The notes under the pieces were generated by a model. It was not told the DNA's origin. It saw only the letters and a list, made by a program, of their open reading frames with translations, and did no database searches. This document shows, one piece after another, positions 1 to 11,398 of a stretch of DNA of 64,000 nucleotides (positions within the stretch are counted from its first letter, which is position 1; the number at the start of each line of letters is the position of its first letter). The stretch lies in assembly GCA_010909165.1 (NCBI GenBank), contig MU008171.1:744001-808000 (forward strand). The letters run 5' to 3'. The stretch is from Anthoceros angustus (taxonomy: Eukaryota; Streptophyta; Anthocerotopsida; Anthocerotales; Anthocerotaceae). The translations under genes and the position numbers were made by a program.

Positions 1-3000
1 AAGCACACTTGAGCAACCAAAGACCCAGATAATCCACATGGCATAGCACGGGGATAAAGCTCCTCAGAATTTGGACCTGATGTTGCATAAACAATTCAGG
101 AAGTGTTGTCGAGTCTGCATGTGAGTTAAGCAGCAAACAACAGAAAAACAATGACATGTTTCAGGAAAGGAAACGTTAATTATAGCTGACTTAAAGCAAA
201 TCTCACCAGCAGTGGTCTTATGCCGAATTCCCAAAGGCTTTTCCTCTTCATCATCTTCTGAATCATAAGCAGGAAGAAGAAAATCTGTCAACGCTCCACA
301 GGCATGTAGTTCCTTACACGCTTCCAGGCATGCGACTTGCCTTGCTCTAGTGTTAGTTTCACATTCGTGTCCAACAACGATTCGAAAAGGAGCATTTGGT
401 GGCAACATAACTGTACAGGAGTAACCCCCTGTTTCAGTTTCGGTGAAACTGAAATCCGGTGCTGGTGAATAGAACCTGGAAGTAGAAAATCGGCAAACAG
501 AATCACAGCTGTAATAATAAGCCGTGCAGGACACACAACTACTTCCTGTAAGCGTCAAGGACCTTACTTGTCTCCAGGCAACTTGGCACAGTACTGATAA
601 AGCAGAGATACACTGGAATCTGTGTTGACAGTCGCCCCAGTTGTTTGTACACAATAGGTTTCCAGATGTCTGCTTACTGGAAACGGCAGATCCCTTGGAC
701 CTTTCCCTCGCAACAAGGCCTGCTCATACATAATATTTTCGGAGAGCAGAAGAGTCTTCATGTGGGCATCTTTTTCCGTACTACCCCTATGGAACAGTCG
801 TAAACAAATCAGGATATGGCAACATGTATAATGAATTGAAACACATATCGCAACATACAAGGGTAGGCTTCCACTGTGGTAAGGTAACAAATCCACTAGG
901 AGAAGGCCATTGCAGATCTGAACCATACCTTTCACAAAGAAGCACATAAGTGGATCCATGGCGACGAGCCCGGCCACGGGATTGTATAAAGCTGCGGACA
1001 GTTGGCGGTAAATCAAATCTAACAATCAAACCACAGCTTTGTACATCAAGACCCTCCTCTGCTATATTTGTGGCTACTAGCACATTTATCTGCAGAATGG
1101 GGCAGAGCACGTTAGAGGTCAATTTCACAACTGGAAGCAAAAGATGAACATTCTCTCTACATGCTGGAAGCAGTGAACCAAAATACTAAGTGGTGTGAAT
1201 ATGACCTCTCCTGAGCGAAATTGCTCTACCAAACACTGTTGCTGGTTCCGAGACACTGATGCCAAGCTTGAGTTATTCCCAGTGAGACATTTACATCGCA
1301 CGAGGTGAAAATTGCTGAGGTTTGTTAAAAGATCAGCTAAAACTATTGCTGCCATGACTCTCTCCACAAAGATGATGCATTTCAAACCTTCGTCCCTGCA
1401 GATGAAAGAGCATAAGGATTTATCACTGGCATGCAATGCTCGGAACGGAAATTGCAGACCAGGGGCAAAGCAAAATGACTCTCACTGATATTGCTGCAGC
1501 ACATCTAAAAGAGCCTGTACTTTGGAAGAAAAATCGTCCACAGCAATTTCCCGTGAACATTCTGCAAAAGGTATGCCAACAGAAACCATAAACAAGGGCC
1601 AACTTGAACCTTTGCGTATCCACCTCAGAAAGTGTCTGGGTTTTGGTATCTGAAGGAGAGTTGCCGACATACCTTTTGACCGAGCTGCTTTCACCATGGA
1701 ATGAACATCTTGGAGAAAACCTTTCCTGGACTTACACCCTAACTTGGTTTCACTTTCCAGGTCAGACTTGTCACTGCTTAGAAGCTTGGCAGCCTGCAAA
1801 AATTTACTCTATGTTCATTGCTGACATTGGAATGGTCTTCACCAGACTCAAATACATGCACTAAGTGCCAGTTCCTAGCACTGAGCTAGGAATATACCTT
1901 CTGAGTACACCACAGCCCCAATTCCTCCAAACAGTACTTAAGAGTTGCAAAAACCTTTATCAGCTCCTTCCGCCACTTGAGTACTAGCTTCAAAGGCTCA
2001 CCGCCCTCCGTGCTCAATCTTTCTTCAAAGTTGGTGAGAGGCCGCAAATGCTGTGAAGCATCGTGAATAATGCTGGGTTTCTTCAATGTCTGGTTTAACT
2101 TCTCCCGCTTGACTTCAACAATATGCATTACAACATGCCCTGTTGAGGGAAATAAATGAAACTCACCTTCACCTTAAGTGCTTCAAGGGTGGAGTGTAAA
2201 TCCAGTACATGCGCCAAATAGGTGGAATCATAATATTCACACCGCAGAGTTGGCGAAGGATTTACAAGATCCAACTCTTGTCTGTCATCAACTGTATAGA
2301 CCTGTCGCACAGCCAGGCCGCTATCTGTGATTGTGACTGACTGCAAACTTGAGACTCGCAGTTGGGTGGCATATCCATAGACACGTCAATGACCAGCTCC
2401 ATGAATGCTAACAGTCTTAAGATGTAACTCCTTGATGGACAATCACATTCAATAAAAACCTTGGAATGTAGCTGAAACTCCAAGTCGCTGAACATCACAG
2501 CACATTCAGACGTCCTTGTGCCCCCTGCCGCAGCTCCAAAAGTACCACAGTGGCCGCAGTGAAGCTGGGGTCAAAGAGCACAGAACAGCACAAAAAAGAA
2601 GCTTTTCCTACAGCTGTGTTCACCTTTGCCTATAATGGGTGACGCTGTCATGCCAAAAACTCGAGGGCAGGTGCCAGACTGGCTGAAGTAGAATTCCTGC
2701 ACATAGACCTTGCACAATTCAGAACTGTCCAAAGGCATGGGAAATGGTACGGGCAAGGCTGAGTCGGGTGTTAGTTGAGTCATGCTGCGAAGGAGCGACT
2801 GAGTCTTACATTCATAATAGCTGCATAAGGATGCTTCTTATGAGCGTGATGACACTCGTCAAAGATCAACAGCTCAATTATATCCATCGTCAGAAAGCAG
2901 TGGCGCAGATTTGTAAGGAGTACTTGTGGAGTCATAACAAACACCTGCATCAACCAGATTCCGGGCGAGACCACAGATGCAGCTGTACAAGCTGATCACC

Positions 3001-3631
3001 GAAGCTATATCGCAACCAACCATGAACAGTAGCCTGGCATACACCTGAGTCGCCTCAGGTGTGGTTGCCAAGCATAGTGCAGGAGGCAAAAGTACTGAAA
3101 GCAAACACTTGACAAGGATTTACCTCATTTTTCTCAACTTCTTCTTTCCATTGCGCATGGCTCCATCTCTCAGAGGACACACCTCCCCAATAACACCCAA
3201 CTTTCAAGTCTGTAAATGACTTGATCACTTCTGCTTGCTGCACATCCAGCACAGCCACGGATTAACCATAAGCCCCTCATCAAATAACCGCGCTGACAGA
3301 ACCACCTGCGTGCCCACCTGCTGAACCAGGGGAACGGAGGGGGCCAGAAACACGGCAATGTTGCCGGCTGACTTTCGAAGCCGATCAGCCACATCAAGAA
3401 TCAGCATAACGGCGATGAGCGTCTTTCCGCATCCGGTCTCCATGAAAATAATTGTGTTCTCCCGCCTAGCTTTCTCCAACACTTCGAGCTGATAGCTGCA
3501 CAACACAGTCAACCACAGGCAAATACTTGACTCCTCAATTTGCACCTTCCAAGCGTCTGCCAATACACTCAAGCTCAGGCAGCTGCAGTGCGCATTGCCT
3601 ACCCTCGCGGTTTCAACCGGAGACTCTCCAT
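1..3631 (-). CDS. DCL: Dicer-like protein, 5' part (helicase and DUF283); 3' end outside window
   Basis: Dicer-like ribonuclease that would cut dsRNA into small RNAs. Fifteen exons keep phase: 3603-3631, 3318-3495, 3124-3237, 2810-2944, 2624-2696, 2460-2524, 2167-2301, about 1898-2107, 1673-1793, 1486-1561, 1206-1395, 929-1089, 568-786, 207-475, 1-76. The start [19 protein letters not shown] is chosen because its two-base remainder completes the next exon's first codon and puts the YQLEVLEKA block near residue 11. Motifs seen: Walker A GCGKT (31-35), DECHHA (about 136), GMTAS (about 170), IIFVERV (about 386), [10 protein letters not shown] and SRGRAR (about 480), then a dimerisation/DUF283 block around 520-640. 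PAZ, RNase III and dsRBD domains must lie beyond base 1. The acceptor of the eighth exon (2107) is weak. Family level is certain; DCL1/2/3/4 class is not, although several helicase blocks resemble DCL2 most. Confidence 0.93.
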
Positions 3632-4572
3632 GACGTGCAATCAGCACTTCACTGCACTTCGTTCCACTCCACTCCAGACGCTCGTGCCGGCCTCAGCTGC
3701 TCACCCACAAGGACCCAGAACTCCACATGCCAAACCGGCAGCGCACCCAGACAAGGCATCAAACAGCCCAACAGAGCCCCCACATGTTGCGCTTGACTTC
3801 ACGGTCCGACCGCAACCGGGAAATTCAAAGCTCCCAACCAGGGGAGAGCCAACGCCGGAAGCGTGCCCATCCCGTTATCAACCGAGCTCTGCAAGGCCAC
3901 CCAGAAAAGCAACGACAGGAGGCAGACTTGCTGCGGCTCAGGGTCAGCGCAGGCTGCCGCATTGAAAGTGGTGCAAGAGCGTGTGAGAATTCAGTCTGCT
4001 CGTCCTGCTACTTCCATGTGGGGTCCAACCAACTATTATGCCACATTAACCAGGCATTCAAGCAGAGTCTGCCAGGCTTTTGCCCGCCTCCCTCTTGGAT
4101 CTTGCATCGCAGCACCCACAAATGCACAAATACGACGTTGCATGAATACATAAATCAGATTTCACGTTGCATGAAATATGTCAGCCTCGCGTCCTTCCAC
4201 ATTGGGAGGGAACGTATTTCGCACACACACACCATAAAATAGCCTAAGCAGCTCAATCCAACAATCCAAAGAACATAATATAAGAAGTAGCTATTAATAT
4301 CAATATCTCCCACTAAGTTTGATAAATAAAATATCACTAAAACTTCAAACTATGGCAAGTGGAAGCTCATGGTACGGATGTACAAGGTATGGAGTTGGTG
4401 TTCATATTATGTAGGGTGTGTGTTATGAATGGAGTTGGTATCCGTATTATGAGTAGTGTCCATGTTATGACTGAATAGGTGTTAGTGTTACGAATGAGCA
4501 GATATTTGTGTTGTGAAAGACGAGCCTTCCTGGAAACAGGTAGGGGCACCTTATGTCACAAGGTACGGCCTT
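3632..4572. other. Intergenic, upstream of the Dicer-like gene
   Basis: This stretch lies upstream of the Dicer-like start and should hold its promoter and 5' UTR. Plus-strand reading frames of up to about 170 codons overlap each other between 3.5 and 4.2 kb, but none shows a recognisable domain or exon structure. From about 4200 the DNA becomes AT-rich with ATG/TATG-rich simple repeats. No gene is supported. Confidence 0.5.
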
Positions 4573-4586
4573 TCATCTAGACTCCT

Positions 4587-4810
4587 CATCTAGTTTCCTT
4601 CTCTTTGATACACACCATAAAAAATTGTCTATGTTCTAACACTACGTCTTCCCATGGCAAGTGGTGGGTGTCTGGTGGGTGTCTATTCATCTAGTTTCCT
4701 TCTCTTTGATACACACCATAAAAAATTGTCTATGTTCTAACACTACGTCTTCCCGTGGCAAGTGGTGGGTGTCTGGTGGGTGTCTGTTCATCAAAGTTGT
4801 GGCGTGTTTG
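4587..4810. repeat. 101-bp tandem repeat, two copies plus degenerate third
   Basis: The block starting catctagtttccttctc at 4587 recurs at 4688, a period of 101 bases with very few differences. A degraded continuation using the unit caagtggtgggtgtc runs to about 4925. The repeat is noncoding; its origin is unknown. Confidence 0.85.
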
Positions 4811-5229
4811 ATCACCGTCTTCTCATGGCAAGTGATGGGGTCTGTGTCAAACACGTCTCCTTAGGTCAAGTGGTGGCTGTCCGTGTTCTTATCAGGTCAA
4901 GTGGTGGGTGTCCGTGTTCTGACATCAAAGTCGTGGCATGACAAACAGGAACATCAAAGTTGTGGCGTGACCATCATCATTGGGATTGTAAGAATATTCA
5001 AGAGCACCAAAGAGCATCGTTTATTCAACAGATATGCGGTCTACTCTCGATAAATATTTACCCTCGATATCTATGCCGTCAATAAGTGTGAAAAGACAAT
5101 ATTTTAATCTATGATTGTAAATCTTGAACCTATTTATTATTTTAAACGAATTTATTATTTTAACGAATCGAATCCTTAAGGAACTTATGATTAGAGATAA
5201 AAAGAAAGTATTATGTTTCACTGAGGGAA

Positions 5230-6350
5230 AAAACGATGGGGAAAAACCCATCCAGCATGGGACAACGAAGGTGGACCTCGGGGATCAAGGTGAAAAAGAG
5301 CGACTAAGCTCCTTACCTAAAATTACCTACTGCTCCTAGAACATCATATAAAGGAAAAACAAATGGCCTGCAAATGATGGAGGAAGAGGAAGAAGCGTCA
5401 CTTGCCGTCACCGCCTTGCGAAGGATTGCCATCGAGAGGGCCTTTGAAGGGCAATGGAGACTCGCTGTCCGAAGTAAGCTGTGACATTAGAAAGGGACAA
5501 CTTCGCGCCATGCCTGCGGGCGTGGTAGGATTTAGCACTGGACTTGAGAAATTGATCGAAGTCCGTAGCCGCAATGCCCCATACGTTTCGAGTGGGAGCG
5601 GAATAAAGAAGTTGTCTGCTTGCATCCCGCTATATTTTTTGACCTTGAGAGCCGCAACACCGGTGGCAGCCCAACTAGGACGGTTAATGATAGCCTAAGC
5701 GGAGATGGTGTCTCGAGCAAGGTCAGTAACCACCACGTCCACCACAGAAACCTAGTTGATCACCGAGGACAAAGCACAAGTCAGCCTTGATTGAGCGACC
5801 TGTTCGAAGAATGTACCCTCGCTCCTTCCAAGCCATGTAGCGGCTTTCGCAAGCTATGGCAAACATGACGTCGCGAATAACGTCGTGGGTGGCGATGCGA
5901 TGACCCCCATTGGGACAACGAGCAAGGTGTACCCCAGAGTCATCGAGAGCAGAGCCGCACTCGCAGGTAAGAAGGCAAGACACCACAGGCTAAAGCAGGC
6001 TAAGACGGAATTGCATCATAGAGGTGAAGGTGGTTAGTGCGATGACAAAACCCCGTTTACATGGGCGACCCAGAAGCCAAGCGCCTGCACCCTTACCAGA
6101 ACAAGAGTGGAGCCGAACTCTCGTGGACTTAGAGATGGAGGAGTACAAAAGGACGGATTAGAAAGCATGGCCGAGCTGCTTCTCAAGCAACAACGTCTTC
6201 AACCCCCTGAAACCATCGGAGATAAACGTCGAGAAAGAAGGAAAATCCCGCTGCGCATCCACAGAAAGCATTTCCCTGGCCTACCTCAAGGAAATTTGAA
6301 GACAAAAAGTATGCTATTCATTAAGGAATGAGTGATAAGAGATAAACAGT
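5230..6350 (-). mobile_element. Decayed non-LTR retrotransposon, 3' half (CCHC knuckle, putative RLE-type tail)
   Basis: Read on the minus strand from about 6350 downward, broken frames give GAGAWLLGRP, then a CxC..H..C knuckle CECGSALDDSGVHLARC followed by GGHRIATHD (about 5840-5960). Next comes a module with IKADLCF, VVVTDLARDTI, a K..KYSGMQ segment and FFIPLPLETYGAL (about 5560-5830). This order is typical of the carboxy end of non-LTR reverse transcriptases with a zinc knuckle and a restriction-like endonuclease. At least one stop (around 5696) and frame changes show it is dead. The 3' UTR runs to about 5230 and contains an inverted repeat at 5235-5252. The reverse transcriptase core is not present. 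Related fragments lie at 44.1-45.3, 55.4-56.4 and 63.4-64 kb. Confidence 0.75.
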
Positions 6351-7576
6351 ATGCAGTTCATTTAGGTTCTCACGTTCGAGAGTCGAAGTTTTCTTCACTT
6401 GAACTATGACAAATTCTCCTTATTGTAATAAAGAAGCTCTAAAAGTGTCATAAAAAGTGTTACAAAAGGTTTCGATTCCTAGCAATGCTACTCGCAATCT
6501 CTACCTACTAGAAAAAGGTCACTTACACAAAGGCTATCGAGTAAAGAAACTCAACACTACTTTTTAAAAGTGCTCAAATATACATGTCTACTTTAGAAAA
6601 AGAGCCCACAGGGTCTATAATATCCACGTCCACAGACATGTGAGGTTCCACTTGATGAGTAGGTGAGGTTTTATCGTCATTAGAGCAATGTTTCCATGTA
6701 ATTGCTCGCTGAAGGAATGTTTTTCTTCCAAAACTTGTAGTTCCAACACCAACTGAACTGCATTTTTGTCACCCTTCTTTCACCCTTGGTATTAACTTTG
6801 CATCTTACTGTCCATTTTACTAAGTCTAGATTTTGAGACCTATTTCCACATTTTTGTCACCCTCCTTTCACCCTTAGTATTAACTTTGCATCTTACTGTC
6901 CATTTTACCAAGTCTAGAGTTTGAGACCTATTTCCAGATAAATCTAGACCTATTTCCAGATAACTCTAGACCTATTTGCAGATAGTCTTACAAGCTGTTT
7001 AGATGCTTTAGCTTAATTAGAAATGGCTTGTCAATGATTCGTCAAGTCATGACGGACTTTAGGTGAAAAATTTGTTAAATCGAGGACGGACTTTAAGTGA
7101 ATGATCATGTTAAGTCGAGGACCAAGGACTAACTCGCTTGTTCCAAGACTAAGGTCTTAATGATCATATAATTGAACATGATGCATGAGCTTTGTGTTTG
7201 CACATGCTGGATGTGGGTGGCCCTGTATATGTGTTTCTTGTATACAACCACAATGAAAGTGCACTGACTATTTATTGTCCTGTTTCTAGAATCTAAAAAT
7301 TAAATATCTATTTACACCTATTTATCTATTTACCTAGTGTATAGCCAACAAAGCCCATTTGACCATGCATGAAATATTTATAGGAGAGGTACAAATTATT
7401 ATGGATTGGGAACGCATGGAATATTTCTAACACAGGTACATTGTTGAAACCTGTGTATGTGGTAATATGTCTAAGCTACAGTCAGTCCTTAGCGGACTCC
7501 GGAGTCGCTTGCGGAAGTTTGCTCTAAGACACTCTGGGTTAGGAAACTCAGCGTCCACCTCAGTCGCATCGGAGAA
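6351..7576. repeat. AT-rich intergenic DNA with 88-bp tandem duplication
   Basis: The block beginning catttttgtcacccttc at 6761 repeats at 6849 (period 88), followed by two or three copies of a unit of about 20 bases containing tctagacctatttccag up to about 6985. The rest is unique AT-rich sequence with no supported gene and presumably includes the promoter of the uS15 gene starting at 7577. Confidence 0.7.
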
Positions 7577-8496
7577 ATGAGGACCTGGAGGAGCGTCGCG
7601 TTGCTGACAGGCAGGGTTTTGCAACGAAATGAAGCTTGCGGAGCCTGCCCAGCCCAAGATATATGGAGGGGATTCGCATCCAATGCAGAAAGCGGGACGG
7701 CGGGGAGCAAGGGCTTAGAGTCAGGGTTTTTCTTCTTGCAACCGAAGGATCATCTTGTGGACCGGGTGAGATGCTATCTGTTGCTCCTGGTCCTGACAGT
7801 GCGTTTCCTAACACTGGGCGTTTGTCTGAAACACTGGCCGGCTTGAAATCGAACTTTGTGCAGTATTACTCAGTCGAAAACATGTCCTCGGCTGACCGCC
7901 ATAAGCTGGAGCTGAAGAAAGTGCGGGAGCAATTTCGGATCCACGAAGGAGATTGCGGCTCCTGCCAAGTCCAAGGTAATGCTGGGCCAGTGCTAGCAGC
8001 ATTAAGCTGAATGAAGCATCGGCAGCTACATGACCTGAAATTGTCATGTTCTGAGTGTTACGCATCGGCAGCCACATGACTTGACATTTGTCATTCTCCC
8101 ACAGTTGCTGTGTTGACAGAGAAGATCAAGTTCCTTTCCAAGCACATGTCCAGGCATAAAAAGGTCCAGCAGCCACTTTCCTTTCTCTGTTGCTGTTCGC
8201 CTCCTGTCTTTCGAGTTCCTCGTCTGTGATCGAGATTGGGTTGGAAAGCTGGTTTCTGTGCGGAAAGGGTGGCCCTAGGTCATTCCCCCGTTTTTTCTGT
8301 TCTGAAGTTGGCAGGCTGGTTTACTGTTATGTAACCCGTGACAATGCTTACCCAGGATGTGCACTCAAGAAGGGGCTTAGAGGCCATGGTTCAGCAACGC
8401 AGGTCTCTGCTGAAGTACTTCAGACGGAAAGACTGGGACGCTTACTGCACCCTCATCTCCACACTTGGACTTCGAGATAGAACGGAATCGAATTAG
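7577..8496 (+). CDS. Organellar (probably mitochondrial) ribosomal protein uS15
   Basis: Small-subunit ribosomal protein of bacterial type that binds 16S-like rRNA. Four exons in phase: 7577-7765, 7864-7975, 8105-8163, 8356-8496, giving 166 residues. The first exon is an arginine-rich, acid-poor leader ([18 protein letters not shown], then RGFASNA) typical of a mitochondrial presequence. The S15 domain follows: [13 protein letters not shown] (about 86-100), [37 protein letters not shown] and a closing [10 protein letters not shown]. These match the bacterial S15 pattern with the HSRRGL rRNA-binding segment. Mitochondrial targeting is inferred from the leader and from rps15 usually being plastid-encoded in plants. 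The next gene downstream is on the same strand about 1.8 kb away. Confidence 0.9.
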
Positions 8497-10278
8497 CCTC
8501 ACCCGCAGGTTCAAGGGAAGAAACCCTCTACATCCAGGTCACCCGGGGCGGCGGAACACCCATCTTGACAGATGTCTAGGAACGTTACGTCCTGCATGAG
8601 AGCTGCTTATTCGCCGCCGCCCTCATACCTTTATTGTCGTCTTCTGTGCCAGCCAGCTTGGAGTGACCTCAGCAGCTCAGCTGAACTATTATTCAATGTG
8701 GGAAAACGCAGAGGATGGTCCACCTGTTTTTTGACCTGCTTTTCAGGCCACTCCTGGTTCACACTTCCTCCCGATATTTCGCGGCATTCTTGTCCGTGGA
8801 GAAGGCAGATGGACTGGGTCTGATCACCCGGTGTGCAATGCAGGGAAAACAATCAGCGTCTCGCACCACGGGCTTGGCATGTTGAGCAAGACGATAGCTC
8901 CGGGGAAAATGAAGATATCTGATCAGAACAGACATGAAAAACGGAGGGCCGTAGCCAGACTTGGCAGACTCTGATTTGCGAATCCGAAGCCCAGTTGGCC
9001 GAACTATCCAGATTAGGTGGATCGAAATTAATGACCGAGACGTCCTTTTGCCCTCGTCTTTAGTTCATCAAGGACGAGGTTCTGCCAGCCTCTCATTGCG
9101 GTGCCCTTCTCATTCTTGCGGGTCGATTCTCGGGTCTGCGGAAGAAATTTCTTTCCCCTGTCGCGTGTGGCTGCGCAGTGCGTCCACCTTGGAAGGGGCA
9201 GGATCTGCTCGATCTCGGTGATTCCCACTTCCTCGCTACCAGTCTGCACTCCTGTGATTTCTGTTTGCTGTGGTTTTGCGGATCGCCTTGTGCCTTGTGG
9301 AGTGCTGCTTTGCGCCTCAATTGCTCGGATATGGTGGACTCCGTAATTTGCTTGATGCGGGAGGTGAATTGAATCCCGGTCCTTTGCGGATTGGTGGGTC
9401 GGGAAATTTGTTCGCTTCTGGGTGAATTGGAGGGAGAGTTGGGCAGTTTCCGAGAGAGGATCGGGGGCCTGGGGACTCTGTGTTTGTGTTTCTGAGTGGC
9501 ACGCATGAGAGTGATGCGGACTTCTCTCTGAAGGCCAGCTCAGACATCGCATTCCCGGCTTGGGGATCGCATTCCCTGCGTCGGAGGCAGATCCGACAGT
9601 CCGCTTCCTGTATCGGCCTCAGGCAATTGGGTAGATGTAGCTGTCCTCCTTGTGTTGGGTAGGCGGGCAGGAATGAGCTGGGCTGCAGCTACTGGAGCAT
9701 CACACTGCGGCTAATCGTAATATGAATCTTGCTTCTTGTACATGGATGTAGTAGGAGTACAAGGCGTACGAGGGACGTGGTTCTGGCCTTGAGCACAGGA
9801 TCCTGGTGGGTATGCATGTGTCAGGAGGAGAAGTCGGGTGTGGTGCCTCCGCTTCTTGGGGAGGTGATGATGGATTGGCTTTGCGGTCTCATGTCGCCAA
9901 GGAAAAGGAACTTGGATTTGGCTTCTTGGGTCATTGTTTCCTGCTTCTGGAGAGAGAACTTGTGAGCTTACACGAGCCTTTGGTTTTTCGTATGTCTGAC
10001 TCGTAGCTTTAGGATTGGTGAATCGCAAAACGACGACGGGACTGGGAAGGGAGGCAGAGTATGGGACTTACTGATGAACTTCGGGTATGTCTGGTCTTTT
10101 CCAACGATCACTCAACTGTGAATACAGAACTCCCTCTAACGTCGCATTACATCGTTGAACCCTTCCTGGTCATGGGCCTTCAACAGAGTTGCTGTCTCTG
10201 GCAGAGCAATTGAGCCTGCAACGGAAGCTGAGTGCAGGTAGACGGCCCAAGTCGTGAGCTGACAATCTTTTGGAACAG
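8497..10278. other. Long leader or intergenic region, no exon resolved
   Basis: This contains the 3' UTR of the uS15 gene and probably the 5' exons and introns of the unrecognised gene ending at 11223. A 174-codon glutamine-rich minus-strand frame (9028-9552) and several plus frames are open but show no domain. In-frame opening continues upstream of 10279 only to a stop at 10255-10257, so the preceding exon could not be placed. Confidence 0.4.
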
Positions 10279-11223
10279 GTTGGGGAGCTTCTGTTTCTTT
10301 CTACACCTTCAGGTTCTTTCTACCATGCCAAGAAGGTTGCTGCCAAGTACTCTGTCTGGCAGTTCGTCGCACTTGGTGATGATGCCAGTGTAGATGAGGA
10401 TGAATGGTAATGTCGCACCAAGATACAATGTTCATGTTCCAAAAACATTGGAACATGAGCTGTGAGGTTGATAACCGCAGCAGTTGGTTTCCTAGTCAGA
10501 TTGTAGGTGCATGGGTCTGCCTGAAGTTTATGTCAGTCATGTTGCACTCTCTCAGTTGCAACAAGCCAGCATGGGATGTGGGTACGATCGAAGCAGTTAA
10601 CCATGCCCACATGTGGGCTGGTCAACATTTAGGGGCAGCACAGGAACACAAGTTCCTGTTCCTGTGTTGTGGATGATTGTTGTCTTGGTTTTGCCTTTCT
10701 TTCATTTTCTGTATGTATGTCAGTGATCTCGATTGGCCCAATGTGGCGAGTCGCGTTTGTCTACACTGTTATTGTTTGATTTGGGTAACGATTCCTTGCT
10801 ATGCGCATTCAACAATTGTGTGCCTGTTTCTTGTTGCAGGCCTCTAGCTGATGCCCTGGTTGGCCTTCTGAAGAGTCAAGATGAGAAGTTTATAGGTTTC
10901 AGGTCCTTCTGTGCTGAAGGAAAGGTGAACCTGCTCTCACGTGCTCTGCTGTGGTAGAGGTAGTGCTTGGTGCATCAAGGGCAACATCACCGAGTTTTGG
11001 TTTCTCAGGTACTACAAGCCACCAAAGATAAGAACTGTGTTCTCCAGTTCAGCAACTACAACTTCGATACGGTACACTTTCTCCCTCTCTTGAGCTGTGT
11101 ACAGTCAAAAGCTGCTGCCTTGATGCAGTTTGATGCAACTACTGCTGTCCACCTTTGCAGTGGGAGCAGTGGGCTGTTGATGGAGAGTCATTAGGCCGTT
11201 GCACCTTGGTGAACCGGAAGTAG
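10279..11223 (+). CDS. Unrecognised protein, last four exons; faint beta-trefoil-like pattern
   Basis: Four exons join in phase: 10279-10406, 10840-10924, 11009-11071, 11161-11223, ending at TAG. They encode about 112 residues beginning VGELLFLSTPSGSFYHAKK, then DEDEWPLADALVGLL, FIGFRSFCAEGKVLQATKD, FSNYNFDTWEQWAVDG and GRCTLVNRK. Each intron has GT-AG ends. The sequence KVLQATKD..NCVLQF....WEQWAVDG..GRCTLV loosely recalls the repeat of fascin or DUF569-type beta-trefoil folds (a surface bound, cargo F/L, W-E, gRv-L pattern), but I would not assign a family on this. The 5' exons are unresolved, so start and full length are unknown. The gene sits 176 bases before the coiled-coil gene start; an exon of that gene being shared is possible but not supported by a good acceptor. 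Confidence 0.6.
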
Positions 11224-11398
11224 GCTTTCCATCTTTGGCAGCTTCCTCTGTTCGTAACCTCTGTTGACAGTGCTACCTTTTGAAAAGTTATCTTCACTAT
11301 TGGATGACCGTCTTACCTTGTTTCACATGAGGTTGGTGTCATGGCTGTGCAGGTTTCCGCACAAACAAATTGAGGTTAAGTTTCATCGGGCCTTCGCA

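Noticed and set aside
6107-6331. 74-codon plus-strand frame starting at 6107
   Set aside because: The minus strand here encodes the non-LTR reverse-transcriptase carboxy region, conserved with the 63.5 kb copy; the plus frame is a shadow.
9028-9552. 174-codon glutamine-rich minus-strand frame
   Set aside because: No domain, no splice context, and it overlaps probable leader sequence of a plus-strand gene.
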